A stretch of 64,000 nt of DNA. Origin: Chloroflexi bacterium UBA5189. GTDB taxonomy: Bacteria; Chloroflexota; Limnocylindria; Limnocylindrales; CSP1-4. How positions within the stretch are numbered: position 1 is the stretch's first letter; each line of letters begins with the position of its first letter. The notes under the pieces were generated by a model, which searched no databases, was not told the DNA's origin, and was given only the letters and a program-made list of their open reading frames with translations. The translations under genes and the position numbers were made by a program. Of this stretch, positions 1 to 7,235 are shown piece by piece. The stretch is taken from contig DHWF01000051.1 in NCBI GenBank assembly GCA_002413045.1, positions 422 to 64,421 on the forward strand. The letters are read 5' to 3'.

Positions 1-1157
1 CAGGTGTTGCCGCCGTCGGTCGATTTGGCCACGTACACCGAGGTCGCAGCCGCGCTGCCATCCGTGTACGAGCAATACAGCGTCGCCCCGGCCGCGCCAC
101 ACGCCGGATAGACGAGGGCACCGCGCGTGCTCTGGGCAGCGACGTTGAAGGCGAACCCGCCGACCGTTGCAATCAACTTCGGTGGAAAGAACGTGTGGCC
201 GCCATCGGTGGACCGGGCGTCGACGATTGCGCCGTGCGCGTAATCCTGCCAGGCGACGTGCAGCGTACCGTCGCTCGCGACGTACGGATCGGCGCCGATG
301 CCGCCGGTCTTGCCCACGAACGGCCCGCTCACCGACACCGGTGTCGAGAAGATGGCGCCGCCGTCATCCGAGAAGGACAGCACGACGTTGTTCCCGTTCT
401 TCGTGGAGGACGAGTTCCCGGTCGCGTGATCCCAGGCCACGTAGATCCGGTTGTGATGGTGGCCGGTCCCGCTCCCGGTATCGACGGTGATCATCGGCTT
501 GTCGTCGAACTGGCCCGATCCCGTCTGCGGGTTGAAATACGTCGCGCTCCACGTTGCACCCCCGTCGCCGGATCGCGCGACGGCCATCGCGGTCCCGTTG
601 ATGCCGCCCCCGGCGCCGAAGAAGACCACGATGTAGGAGTAGAAGGCGTTCCCGGCAGAGTCAAAGGCGAGCCCCGGGTCACTCCCGAAGTCGAAGCCGT
701 TGTTGGTGCGCGCTGGAGGCAGCGGCAGGTCGACCCCGGTAAACGCCGAGCCTCCGTGGAGCGAGTACATCGCGCGCATCGGGAGCCGCTGGATCTCATT
801 CGAGCCGGCGATGACATTCCGCGAATCTGCAGGATTGATCGCGATCGACGTCTCGCTCTGGGATCCACATTCGTGGCTCGCATCGATGTTCGACCCGAAG
901 TCGTGCTGGGGCACGGACCCGGTGTTGCTGGTGCACAGCGGGACGACCTCGCTCGAGACGGTCAGGTACTTGCCGTACCAGGACGCCTGTGCGTAGGCCG
1001 ACGCGTGCGAGCTCGCGCCGACGACAGGCGACGCCGCACCGAGGAGGGCGAGTGCTGCCGTGCTCGCCGCAAGGAGGCTGCTGCTGACGATCGCCAGGAT
1101 CGCACGGACGCGTGCGTTCGCGATCAAGGTTTCAGAAGTCGAAGTGAACAAGGACAC
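1..1157 (-). CDS. Secreted BNR-repeat (sialidase-like) protein, C-terminus cut by window edge
   Basis: The frame is open from a GTG at 1155-1157 to the window edge (385 codons seen). GGAGGAG lies about 8 bases upstream of the GTG. The N-terminus is a signal-peptide-like segment of about 50 residues with a hydrophobic core. Four Asp-box motifs of the form S-x-D-G-G-x-T/I-x occur near residues 196 (SGDGGATW), 263 (SDDGGAIF), 316 (STDGGHTF) and 379 (STDGGNT). These are typical of sialidase/BNR beta-propellers, so this is likely an extracellular protein with a propeller fold. BNR repeats do not prove glycosidase activity, and the catalytic Arg triad cannot be judged from this fragment. It is transcribed away from the hydrolase gene cluster and ends outside the window. 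Confidence 0.85.
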   Translation of the reverse strand, partial: MSLFTSTSETLIANARVRAILAIVSSSLLAASTAALALLGAASPVVGASSHASAYAQASWYGKYLTVSSEVVPLCTSNTGSVPQHDFGSNIDASHECGSQSETSIAINPADSRNVIAGSNEIQRLPMRAMYSLHGGSAFTGVDLPLPPARTNNGFDFGSDPGLAFDSAGNAFYSYIVVFFGAGGGINGTAMAVARSGDGGATWSATYFNPQTGSGQFDDKPMITVDTGSGTGHHHNRIYVAWDHATGNSSSTKNGNNVVLSFSDDGGAIFSTPVSVSGPFVGKTGGIGADPYVASDGTLHVAWQDYAHGAIVDARSTDGGHTFFPPKLIATVGGFAFNVAAQSTRGALVYPACGAAGATLYCSYTDGSAAATSVYVAKSTDGGNT

Positions 1158-1318
1158 GGTCGGCTCCTCCACCGCGCGAGGTCGGTGTCGCCGTGCGGCG
1201 TCAGGCGTGGCTCGGGGCGAACGGACCTCGAAAGCGTGCCGTGACGATCAGCCGGAGATGGTGGCCGCCTCGTTCGTCCGGGGATTGTGCGCCATCAACT
1301 GCAACACCGCCATCCGAC

Positions 1319-2221
1319 TCAAGCGCGCCCTGCGAGCCAGGCCATCTGGCCTTCGACCTGGGCGTCGTCGCCCATGTGGCCGACGTCCGTGACGTCGACG
1401 GTTGCTCCGGGGATGTGCGCCACGAGCCAATCGCCGTGCGCGGCCGGCACGAGGTTGTCGGCGCGGCCGTAGGTCAGGAGCATCGGCACGCGGATATCGG
1501 CGACGTCGAAGCCCCACGGCTTGGTGAACGCGATGTCGTCGTCCACCCAGCCGTCGACCCCCGGCGCGAGGCACGTGACGAGGTGGTGCTTGACGCGCGA
1601 CAGGTGCTTCGCCATCTGGAGCCGATCGGGCTCCGACATCTCGTAGTCGTCGCCCAGGAAGTCGCTCCGGTTGTCGGCAAGGCGCTGGAGCGTGGTCGAC
1701 CGCTCGCGAACGAGCAGGGCTCGGAGCGTGTCCTCGCCCGCGAGCGCGGCGTTGAACTCGATGACGTTGCCCTCGTTCATGCCGGCCAGGAAGTCGAGGC
1801 CCTCGGCGCCGTACGGTGCGATCGAGACGTCGGCAAGGCAGCGCAGCACGCGATCGCCCAGCAGCGCGGCAACCGCCAGTGCGTGCGGGCCGCCGCCTGA
1901 GCCGCCGGTAACGGCGAACTGGTCGATGCCGAGCGCGTTCGCGATTGTCTCGATGTCCGGCACGACGTCGGCGACGGTGCGGCCCTTGTGCCGGGTCGAG
2001 TCGCCATAGCCCGGCCGGTCGAATGTGAGCCGGCGCAGCCCGTAGCGCGCGTAGATCCCGGGATCCATCCAGTAGCCGATCCTGCCGCCCGGCGTCCCGT
2101 GCAGGGCGAACATGCCGATCCCGTTTGGGTCGCCCCATTCCGCGACGGCGAGGGTGCGCCCATCGGCCGTCCTGATCCGGTGTTCGAGGTGGGCAGGGAT
2201 CTCCGTCGTGTCGATGGCCAT
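1319..2221 (-). CDS. Alpha/beta hydrolase
   Basis: 300-residue cytoplasmic alpha/beta-hydrolase fold protein with no signal peptide. The oxyanion motif HGTPGG is at 41-46. The nucleophile elbow GGSGGG places the catalytic Ser near 108. The acid is Asp near 256 (YGRADN) and the base is His near 283 (DVGHMGD). The length and the HGTPGG signature fit the general epoxide hydrolase/haloperoxidase/esterase superfamily, and the substrate cannot be inferred. A -10-like box TACCAT (minus strand, 2229-2234) sits 7 bases before the ATG with no Shine-Dalgarno, so the mRNA is probably leaderless. It is divergent from the DUF1801 gene across only 31 bp. Confidence 0.9.
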   Translation of the reverse strand: MAIDTTEIPAHLEHRIRTADGRTLAVAEWGDPNGIGMFALHGTPGGRIGYWMDPGIYARYGLRRLTFDRPGYGDSTRHKGRTVADVVPDIETIANALGIDQFAVTGGSGGGPHALAVAALLGDRVLRCLADVSIAPYGAEGLDFLAGMNEGNVIEFNAALAGEDTLRALLVRERSTTLQRLADNRSDFLGDDYEMSEPDRLQMAKHLSRVKHHLVTCLAPGVDGWVDDDIAFTKPWGFDVADIRVPMLLTYGRADNLVPAAHGDWLVAHIPGATVDVTDVGHMGDDAQVEGQMAWLAGRA

Positions 2222-2252
2222 GGGCGCGATGGTAGTCCGATAGGATCGGGCG
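2222..2252. promoter_or_regulatory. Overlapping divergent leaderless promoters
   Basis: The whole space between two divergent genes is 31 bp. On the minus strand TACCAT (2229-2234) stands 7 bases from the hydrolase ATG. On the plus strand TAGGAT (2241-2246) stands 6 bases from the DUF1801 ATG. Each -35 region would fall inside the first codons of the opposite gene, so the two polymerases should compete. This is inferred from spacing only. Confidence 0.5.
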
Positions 2253-2648
2253 ATGGCGTACGAAGCAGACCCTCGCGTGGACGCCTACATCGATGCGCTT
2301 CCGGCGTGGCAGCAGGCGATCTGCGCCCGGGTTCGAGAGATCGCCCACGAGGCGGACCCCGAGCTCGTGGAGACGATCAAGCGGACCGTCCAGCCATATT
2401 TCGTGCTCGACGGCAATGTCGCCGCGCTGCTCGCGACGAAGGATCACGTGAACGTGTTCCTGTACGACGGCGGGATGGCGCCGGACCCGGACGGGATCAT
2501 CACGGCCGGCCACGGCAACCTGACCGGTCGCCAGATCGCGATCTACGAGGGCCAGCCGATCAACGGACGAGCCCTGCTGGCGCTGTTCCGGGCGATCATC
2601 GCGAACAACCGCGCCGGCGGCTGGCGGAAGCTGAAGGCCCGGGAGTAG
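2253..2648 (+). CDS. DUF1801 (YdhG-like) protein
   Basis: 131-residue soluble protein resembling the DUF1801/YdhG family. It has the early V-D-x-Y-I-x-x-L-P motif (residues 9-17), a central segment with the family's aromatic pattern (PYFVLDG), and a basic C-terminus (GGWRKLKARE). No catalytic function is established for this family. Some members resemble iron-chaperone or Frataxin-like folds, but nothing here decides that. The start is supported by a TAGGAT box 6 bases upstream (leaderless). It is followed after 32 bases by the DUF4242 gene on the same strand, which has its own strong ribosome binding site. Confidence 0.8.
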   Translation: MAYEADPRVDAYIDALPAWQQAICARVREIAHEADPELVETIKRTVQPYFVLDGNVAALLATKDHVNVFLYDGGMAPDPDGIITAGHGNLTGRQIAIYEGQPINGRALLALFRAIIANNRAGGWRKLKARE

Positions 2649-2680
2649 CCTGCGCTCTTCACCCATCCAGGAGGATCGAC

Positions 2681-2929
2681 ATGCCGACGTACATGGACGA
2701 GCACGACATCCCCGGCGTCAAGGCCGTGGACGTTGTCGGAGCACACGCAGCCGATGTAGCGGTGCAGGGCAAGTACGGCGTCAACTACAAGCACTACTGG
2801 GTCGACGAGGAGAAGGGCAAGGTCTTCTGCCTCGTCGACGCGCCGGACCGCGAGTCGGCCAACCAGGTGCATCGCGAGGCGCATGGCCTCGTTGCGCACA
2901 CCCTCTTCGAGGTCGAGCAGGGCGCCTGA
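2681..2929 (+). CDS. DUF4242 small protein
   Basis: 82-residue protein of the DUF4242 type (family of the Streptomyces nickel-binding protein SCO4226). The start is fixed by AGGAGG at 2669-2674, seven bases before the ATG. It carries several His and Asp residues (DEHD at 6-9, a YKHYW segment in the middle, HREAHGLVAH near the end) that fit the predicted ferredoxin-like, metal-binding fold. The middle also has the family's V-x-Y-x-x-x-W-V-D-E pattern. Metal binding is family knowledge, not shown here. It may be co-transcribed with the DUF1801 gene. Confidence 0.8.
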   Translation: MPTYMDEHDIPGVKAVDVVGAHAADVAVQGKYGVNYKHYWVDEEKGKVFCLVDAPDRESANQVHREAHGLVAHTLFEVEQGA

Positions 2930-2950
2930 TCGCCTGGCGCCTGAACGCGC

Positions 2951-3376
2951 CTAGCGAATCGTGACCAGGCCCGCCATCCCGTAGGCCTCGTGGCCGGGTA
3001 GGTGGCAGATGTACTGCAGCGTGCCTGCTTGGGCGAACGTGATCGTGGTTACCCGTGTCTCGCCGGCCGGGATCATCTGCTCGGTCGGCAGCGTGTCGTG
3101 CACGACCTCCGTGCCGACCCGGTGCTTCTGCTGGACTGCGGCGTCGCCGACGATCCACTCGTGGTCGATCGGATCGTCGTTGCGGATCGTGAAGGTCACC
3201 GGCACGCCCACCCGCACGAGGACCGTCGATGGATCGAAGTGCGAGTAGTGGATCACGATCTGGATCGAGGTTGACGGGCCGGGGCGTGTCGCGGCGAGGA
3301 CGATCGTCGCAACCGTGAACAGCATTGCGAGGGAGACGAGGCCCGCCCCGATGAGGCGGGCCCGATTGCGCGACAC
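2951..3376 (-). CDS. Membrane-anchored cupredoxin (blue copper protein)
   Basis: 141 residues, GTG start. One N-terminal hydrophobic segment (about 8-29) acts as signal anchor or signal peptide, so the domain faces outside. The cupredoxin ligands are visible: His72 (DHEW), Cys124, His129 and Met134 in a C-x4-H-x4-M loop. This indicates a type 1 copper site for electron transfer or copper handling. It lies 9 bases downstream of the DUF2330 gene on the same strand, so the two are probably one transcript. No oxidase or partner reductase is nearby. Confidence 0.88.
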   Translation of the reverse strand: MSRNRARLIGAGLVSLAMLFTVATIVLAATRPGPSTSIQIVIHYSHFDPSTVLVRVGVPVTFTIRNDDPIDHEWIVGDAAVQQKHRVGTEVVHDTLPTEQMIPAGETRVTTITFAQAGTLQYICHLPGHEAYGMAGLVTIR

Positions 3377-3385
3377 GACGATGCC

Positions 3386-4426
3386 TCAGCGCGCCGGCGT
3401 CAGGCGTCCGGCGCGCGGCCGGCCGAACGCGACGACGAGGATGAGGAGCGCAAGCGCCAGGATCGACGCCACCACGAGGCGCGTCCAGGTCGCGCTCTCG
3501 ACGACGATCGTCTGCGGCGCGTCGAAACCTGCCTGCACGTACGAGGGCATGCCCTGGCCGCTCGCGTCGATCGCGAGGTCGTACGAGAGCTGGGAGGCCT
3601 GCGCGTCGACGGCGATCTTGGTGAGCCACGCGGACGCTGGGACCCAGCTCATGCCGCGGTCCGAGCGGAGGTCGTCGAGGAGGCTCTGGGTTGCCGCGTC
3701 ACTGTGGTCGAGGCGCATGCCGTTCGTGCCGGTTGGAGCGGGCAGGAACGCCGGCGCGCGGTCGGTCAGGAGGAAGACGTCGGCGTTGATCTGGTCGGTG
3801 GCGGACTTGCCGAGGGCGAGGATGCGGATCGGGACCCACGGATTCGGGGTCGGGATGGTCACGTGGACGGGGGTCCCGTCGCCGATGGCCTGGCCGCGCG
3901 CGGCGGCGGCGTCGGCGTCGAACACGGCGGCGAGGAAGATCGGGCTGCGCTTCGCGTAGAAGTCGAGGACCTCGGGGGCATCCGGTGGGAGCCGGAAGCC
4001 GTGCGCCTGCGCCCATTGGCCGACGTCGGCGGCGCCGCCCTTGAGGACCGTGATGTCGAGCGCGTCGATGCGGACCTTCATGATCTCGACCGCGCCGGCA
4101 GCGGCCGGCGTCGCCTCGCGCTGGAAGTCGAGCTGCGGGCTCGTCTCGCGGACGAGGCGCTGGAGGGTCCAGTCGCCGCCCTTCTCGATGGAGGAGGGGA
4201 CGCCCGGCAGGGGCGTGATCGAGCCGAAGGCGCCGCCGCCACCCTGGAACTGGAATGCAGTGACGTAGTGCTCGACGCCGTCGTGGTACGCCGCGAGCGT
4301 CGTCGTGTTGACGAGGTTGACGGCGCCGTTGGGCCCGATGAGCCCACCACACGCAAGCGTGGGTCCGACCACGAGGATGGTTGCCAGGGCCGCTCCGCTG
4401 AGGGCCATCGCCAGTCTTCGGCGCAT
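3386..4426 (-). CDS. DUF2330 secreted, C-terminally anchored protein
   Basis: 346 residues of the DUF2330 family. A signal peptide ends in an ACGG motif near residues 25-28, which is typical for the family. A long extracellular beta-rich region follows. A C-terminal membrane helix (about 313-333) is followed by a basic tail, so the protein is surface-exposed and membrane-held. GGGAGGAG stands 4-11 bases before the ATG. It is upstream of, and nearly abuts, the cupredoxin gene, which suggests a shared role at the membrane surface. No enzymatic function is known for the family. Confidence 0.85.
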   Translation of the reverse strand: MRRRLAMALSGAALATILVVGPTLACGGLIGPNGAVNLVNTTTLAAYHDGVEHYVTAFQFQGGGGAFGSITPLPGVPSSIEKGGDWTLQRLVRETSPQLDFQREATPAAAGAVEIMKVRIDALDITVLKGGAADVGQWAQAHGFRLPPDAPEVLDFYAKRSPIFLAAVFDADAAAARGQAIGDGTPVHVTIPTPNPWVPIRILALGKSATDQINADVFLLTDRAPAFLPAPTGTNGMRLDHSDAATQSLLDDLRSDRGMSWVPASAWLTKIAVDAQASQLSYDLAIDASGQGMPSYVQAGFDAPQTIVVESATWTRLVVASILALALLILVVAFGRPRAGRLTPAR

Positions 4427-4514
4427 CGTGCTCCTCCCGTCTGGCCGGTCCTGGCAGGTGGGCCGGGAGTGTTGGCCGCGAGACGGCGGTTTCGGGTGAG
4501 CGGTTCCCCGCGCC

Positions 4515-4520
4515 TACCAT
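4515..4520 (+). promoter_or_regulatory. -10 box of a leaderless gene
   Basis: TACCAT ends 7 bases before the ATG at 4528, with no Shine-Dalgarno between. The transcript should start at or next to the start codon. Confidence 0.4.
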
Positions 4521-4527
4521 TTCGGGC

Positions 4528-5523
4528 ATGGCGACGACGGCAGGTCAGGCACCGGAGGCGGTTACGGAGGCAGCGAGCCGCCGCTCCGACGCGCGTGCGG
4601 CTCGAGACTGGGCCACGGCCGACCGGCTGCGCGACGAGATCGAGGCGGCCGGTTGGCGCGTCGTCGATTCGGGGACGGCGTATCGGCTCGAGCCGGCGAA
4701 CGCGCCGGACGTCGAGGTCGGGGGCGAGATTCGATATGGACGGTCGGACGCGGCGCCGAGTCGGCTCGAGGAGCCGCCTATCGGCGTCGCATCGGTCGTC
4801 GTGGTTGCGTCGGTCGATCCCGCGGAGACCGGCCGGGTCCTCGATGCGCTCGGTGCCACCCTGCCTGCCTGCAGCGACGTGATCCTCGTCGCCGATGGCC
4901 TGCCGGATCGCGCCCTGGAGGGCCGTCGCGCTGGCGATCTCGCTGCGCGCCCCGGGTCGGCGACCTTCGAGCTCGTGCGCACGAGCGCCGTCCTCGGCCA
5001 GGCGGCCGCGCTGAACATCGGCATTCGCCGAGCGCGCGCCGAGATCGTGATCATCCTCGACCCGTGCGTCACCCCGACCGGCGATGTCGTGACGCCGCTC
5101 GTCGCCGCGCTCACCGATGCGACCGTCGCTGTTGCCGGCCCGTTCGGCCTCGTCGCGTCCGATCTCCGCCGGTTCGACGAGGTCATCGCGCCGGCCGACA
5201 CAGCCATCGATGCGACGGCGATCCAGGGCTACCTGATGGCGTTCCGACGCTCCGACGCCGCAGCGCGCGGCCCGCTGGACGAAGGCTTCCGCTTCTACCG
5301 AAACCTCGATATCTGGTGGAGCCTGGTCCTGCGCGACGAGGACGACGAGGGCGCGCCCGCGCGTCGGGCGCTCGTCGTGCCCGGCCTGCCACTCACGCGC
5401 GTCGAGCCACGGGCCTGGGTGACGACGCCGCCGGCCGAACGCGATCGCCTGTCGAAGCGCAACTTCTATCGCCTGCTCGACCGCTTCCGGACGCGGCTCG
5501 ATCTGGCCGTCCCTGGACAGTAG
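4528..5523 (+). CDS. Glycosyltransferase-2-like protein with CysRS-tail domain at N-terminus
   Basis: 331 residues in two parts. Residues about 15-56 (RAARDWATADRLRDEIEAAG, then D-S-G-T and a following R) closely match the last about 45 residues of the CysRS encoded next door. Residues about 85-320 resemble a family 2 glycosyltransferase: a beta-alpha N-terminal segment, an N-x-G-I-R-R-A-R acceptor-side pattern, and ILDPCVTPTGD where a GT2 enzyme has its metal-binding DxD. The DxD is degenerate, so catalysis is uncertain. A late DEGFRFYRNLDIWWS segment resembles the GT2 acceptor region. It is convergent with cysS and separated from it by 15 bases. Confidence 0.7.
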   Translation: MATTAGQAPEAVTEAASRRSDARAARDWATADRLRDEIEAAGWRVVDSGTAYRLEPANAPDVEVGGEIRYGRSDAAPSRLEEPPIGVASVVVVASVDPAETGRVLDALGATLPACSDVILVADGLPDRALEGRRAGDLAARPGSATFELVRTSAVLGQAAALNIGIRRARAEIVIILDPCVTPTGDVVTPLVAALTDATVAVAGPFGLVASDLRRFDEVIAPADTAIDATAIQGYLMAFRRSDAAARGPLDEGFRFYRNLDIWWSLVLRDEDDEGAPARRALVVPGLPLTRVEPRAWVTTPPAERDRLSKRNFYRLLDRFRTRLDLAVPGQ

Positions 5524-5538
5524 GGAAGGCCGTCCGCG

Positions 5539-7101
5539 CTACTGCGCCGGCACCTTCCGCCAGTCGCTCGTTCCGTCGGCGCGATCGATCGGGTCGATGC
5601 CGAGCTGGCGCAGCTCGTCGCGCAGACGATCGGCCGCCGCGAAATCGCGATGCGCACGTGCCTCGGCGCGCGCGGCGAGCAGCTCGGCTGCGCCGGCGGG
5701 GAGGTCGGTGGCATCTGGGACGCCCGTGTCGGACAGGGTCGGAACCGATCGATCCAGGTCGAGACCGAGCACGAAGTCCATGTCCAGGACGAGCCAGCGA
5801 CGTTCATCCGCCGGGAGCGCTGCTCGCAGCGTTTGCCGTGCGATTCGGAGCGCGACCGGCATGTCCAGGTCGTCGTCAATCGCCGCCGCGAACCGGTCGT
5901 GCAGCGCGCGCCCGGCCGCTGACAGCGGTGCAGACGGGGCGCCTGCGCGATCCGTGAGCCACACCTCCGTCGGCGCGCCGTGGCCGGTCAGGCCCGCCGC
6001 CAGGCCGGCGGGTCGAGCCGCCGAGGCGCCCGCGACGAGCGGCGCGGGTGCCGCCCACGGACCCGACAGCGGCGCCGGCCCCAGCGCGGCGAGCTCGGCG
6101 CGAAGCGAGGCAAGCCCGGCGGCCGCGGCGTCGATCGAGCGCTCGGACAGGTTCAGCTTGCGGGCGTACCGCGAGGTCAGGCACAGGTAGCGGAAAGCGA
6201 GGGGATCGCGCCCGTCATCGCCGAGCTCCGTGATCCGCTGGAAGTTGCCGGCCGACTTGGACATCTTCCTGCCGCTCATCAGCAGGTGGGCGCCGTGCAC
6301 CCAGACCCGAGCCGGCGGCCCGCCGACGATCGGCGCCGACTGGGCGATCTCGTCCTCGTGATGCGGGAAGACGTTGTCCTCACCGCCGGTGTGGATGTCG
6401 AATGAGGGCCCGAGATGCCGCAGCGCCATCGCCGAGCACTCGAGGTGCCAGCCCGGGAAGCCCTCGCCCCACGGGCTCGGCCAGCGCAGCTCGCGGCTGG
6501 CGTCGGCCGCCTTCCAGAGCGCGAAGTCGGCCGGGTCATCCTTGTCGGGCTCGACATCGGAGCGCTGCCCCGCATCGAGGGCGTCGAGCGTGTTCCCCGA
6601 GAGAGCGCCATAAGCCGCGTAAGTCGAGACGTCGTAGTAGACGTTGCCGAGCGGCGAGACATAGGCGTGCCCCAGCTCCACGAGGCGCTCGGCCAGGGCG
6701 AGCATGTCGTCGATGTGCTCGGTCGCCCGCGGGTACACGTGCGCCGGCAGGATGTTCACGAGCGCCTCGTCGGCGTGGAAGGCGGCCTCGTAGGCATCCG
6801 CGATCTCCTGCGAGGGACGGCCCTCGAGCCCTGCGGCGACGAGCATCGGATCCACCTCGCGGCCACCCGCGTCGGCGCGCAGGTGGCCCACGTCCGTGAT
6901 GTTCTGCACGTGCAGGACGTCGATGCCGTGGTAGAGAAGCACGCGCCGGATGAGGTCCGGGAGCAGGAACGTACGGAGATTGCCGACGTGCGCGAACCGG
7001 TAGACCGTCGGGCCGCAGGAGTACATCCGGACGCGACCGGCTTCGAGCGGCTCGATGGGCACGATGCTGCGCGTCAGCGTGTCGCGCAATCGGAGATTCA
7101 T
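5539..7101 (-). CDS. cysS: Cysteinyl-tRNA synthetase
   Basis: Class I synthetase that charges tRNA-Cys with cysteine in the cytoplasm. Visible motifs are CGPTVY near residue 29 (zinc and active site), HVGN in place of HIGH near 38, WHLECSAM (zinc ligand Cys), HTGGEDNVFPHHEDE, and KMSKS near 280. At 520 residues it is longer than the usual 460-490. An Ala/Pro/Gly-rich insertion of about 60 residues sits near 345-410, between the catalytic core and the C-terminal helical part. I chose the ATG at 7101 rather than the upstream ATG at 7128 because TAGGCT (minus strand, 7109-7114) stands 7 bases before it, giving a leaderless start. Confidence 0.95.
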   Translation of the reverse strand: MNLRLRDTLTRSIVPIEPLEAGRVRMYSCGPTVYRFAHVGNLRTFLLPDLIRRVLLYHGIDVLHVQNITDVGHLRADAGGREVDPMLVAAGLEGRPSQEIADAYEAAFHADEALVNILPAHVYPRATEHIDDMLALAERLVELGHAYVSPLGNVYYDVSTYAAYGALSGNTLDALDAGQRSDVEPDKDDPADFALWKAADASRELRWPSPWGEGFPGWHLECSAMALRHLGPSFDIHTGGEDNVFPHHEDEIAQSAPIVGGPPARVWVHGAHLLMSGRKMSKSAGNFQRITELGDDGRDPLAFRYLCLTSRYARKLNLSERSIDAAAAGLASLRAELAALGPAPLSGPWAAPAPLVAGASAARPAGLAAGLTGHGAPTEVWLTDRAGAPSAPLSAAGRALHDRFAAAIDDDLDMPVALRIARQTLRAALPADERRWLVLDMDFVLGLDLDRSVPTLSDTGVPDATDLPAGAAELLAARAEARAHRDFAAADRLRDELRQLGIDPIDRADGTSDWRKVPAQ

Positions 7102-7108
7102 CCGCCGG

Positions 7109-7114
7109 AGCCTA
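7109..7114 (-). promoter_or_regulatory. -10 box of cysS (leaderless)
   Basis: TAGGCT on the minus strand, 7 bases before the cysS ATG at 7101. There is no Shine-Dalgarno. It decides between two in-frame start codons. Confidence 0.4.
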
Positions 7115-7235
7115 ACGACCCGCCGCATTCCGCGTTATCACAAAGCGGGGCCTCGCGGGTCCGCATCGTTCCCCCGGCGATGCGACGCGAGGCCTTCCCG
7201 CATACTCCTCCCATGCGTCACGCCTGCGCGCCGGA

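Noticed and set aside
195..1244. 349-codon plus-strand ORF over the sialidase-like gene
   Set aside because: It lies antisense to a frame with signal peptide, four Asp boxes and a strong ribosome binding site, and its translation has no domain.
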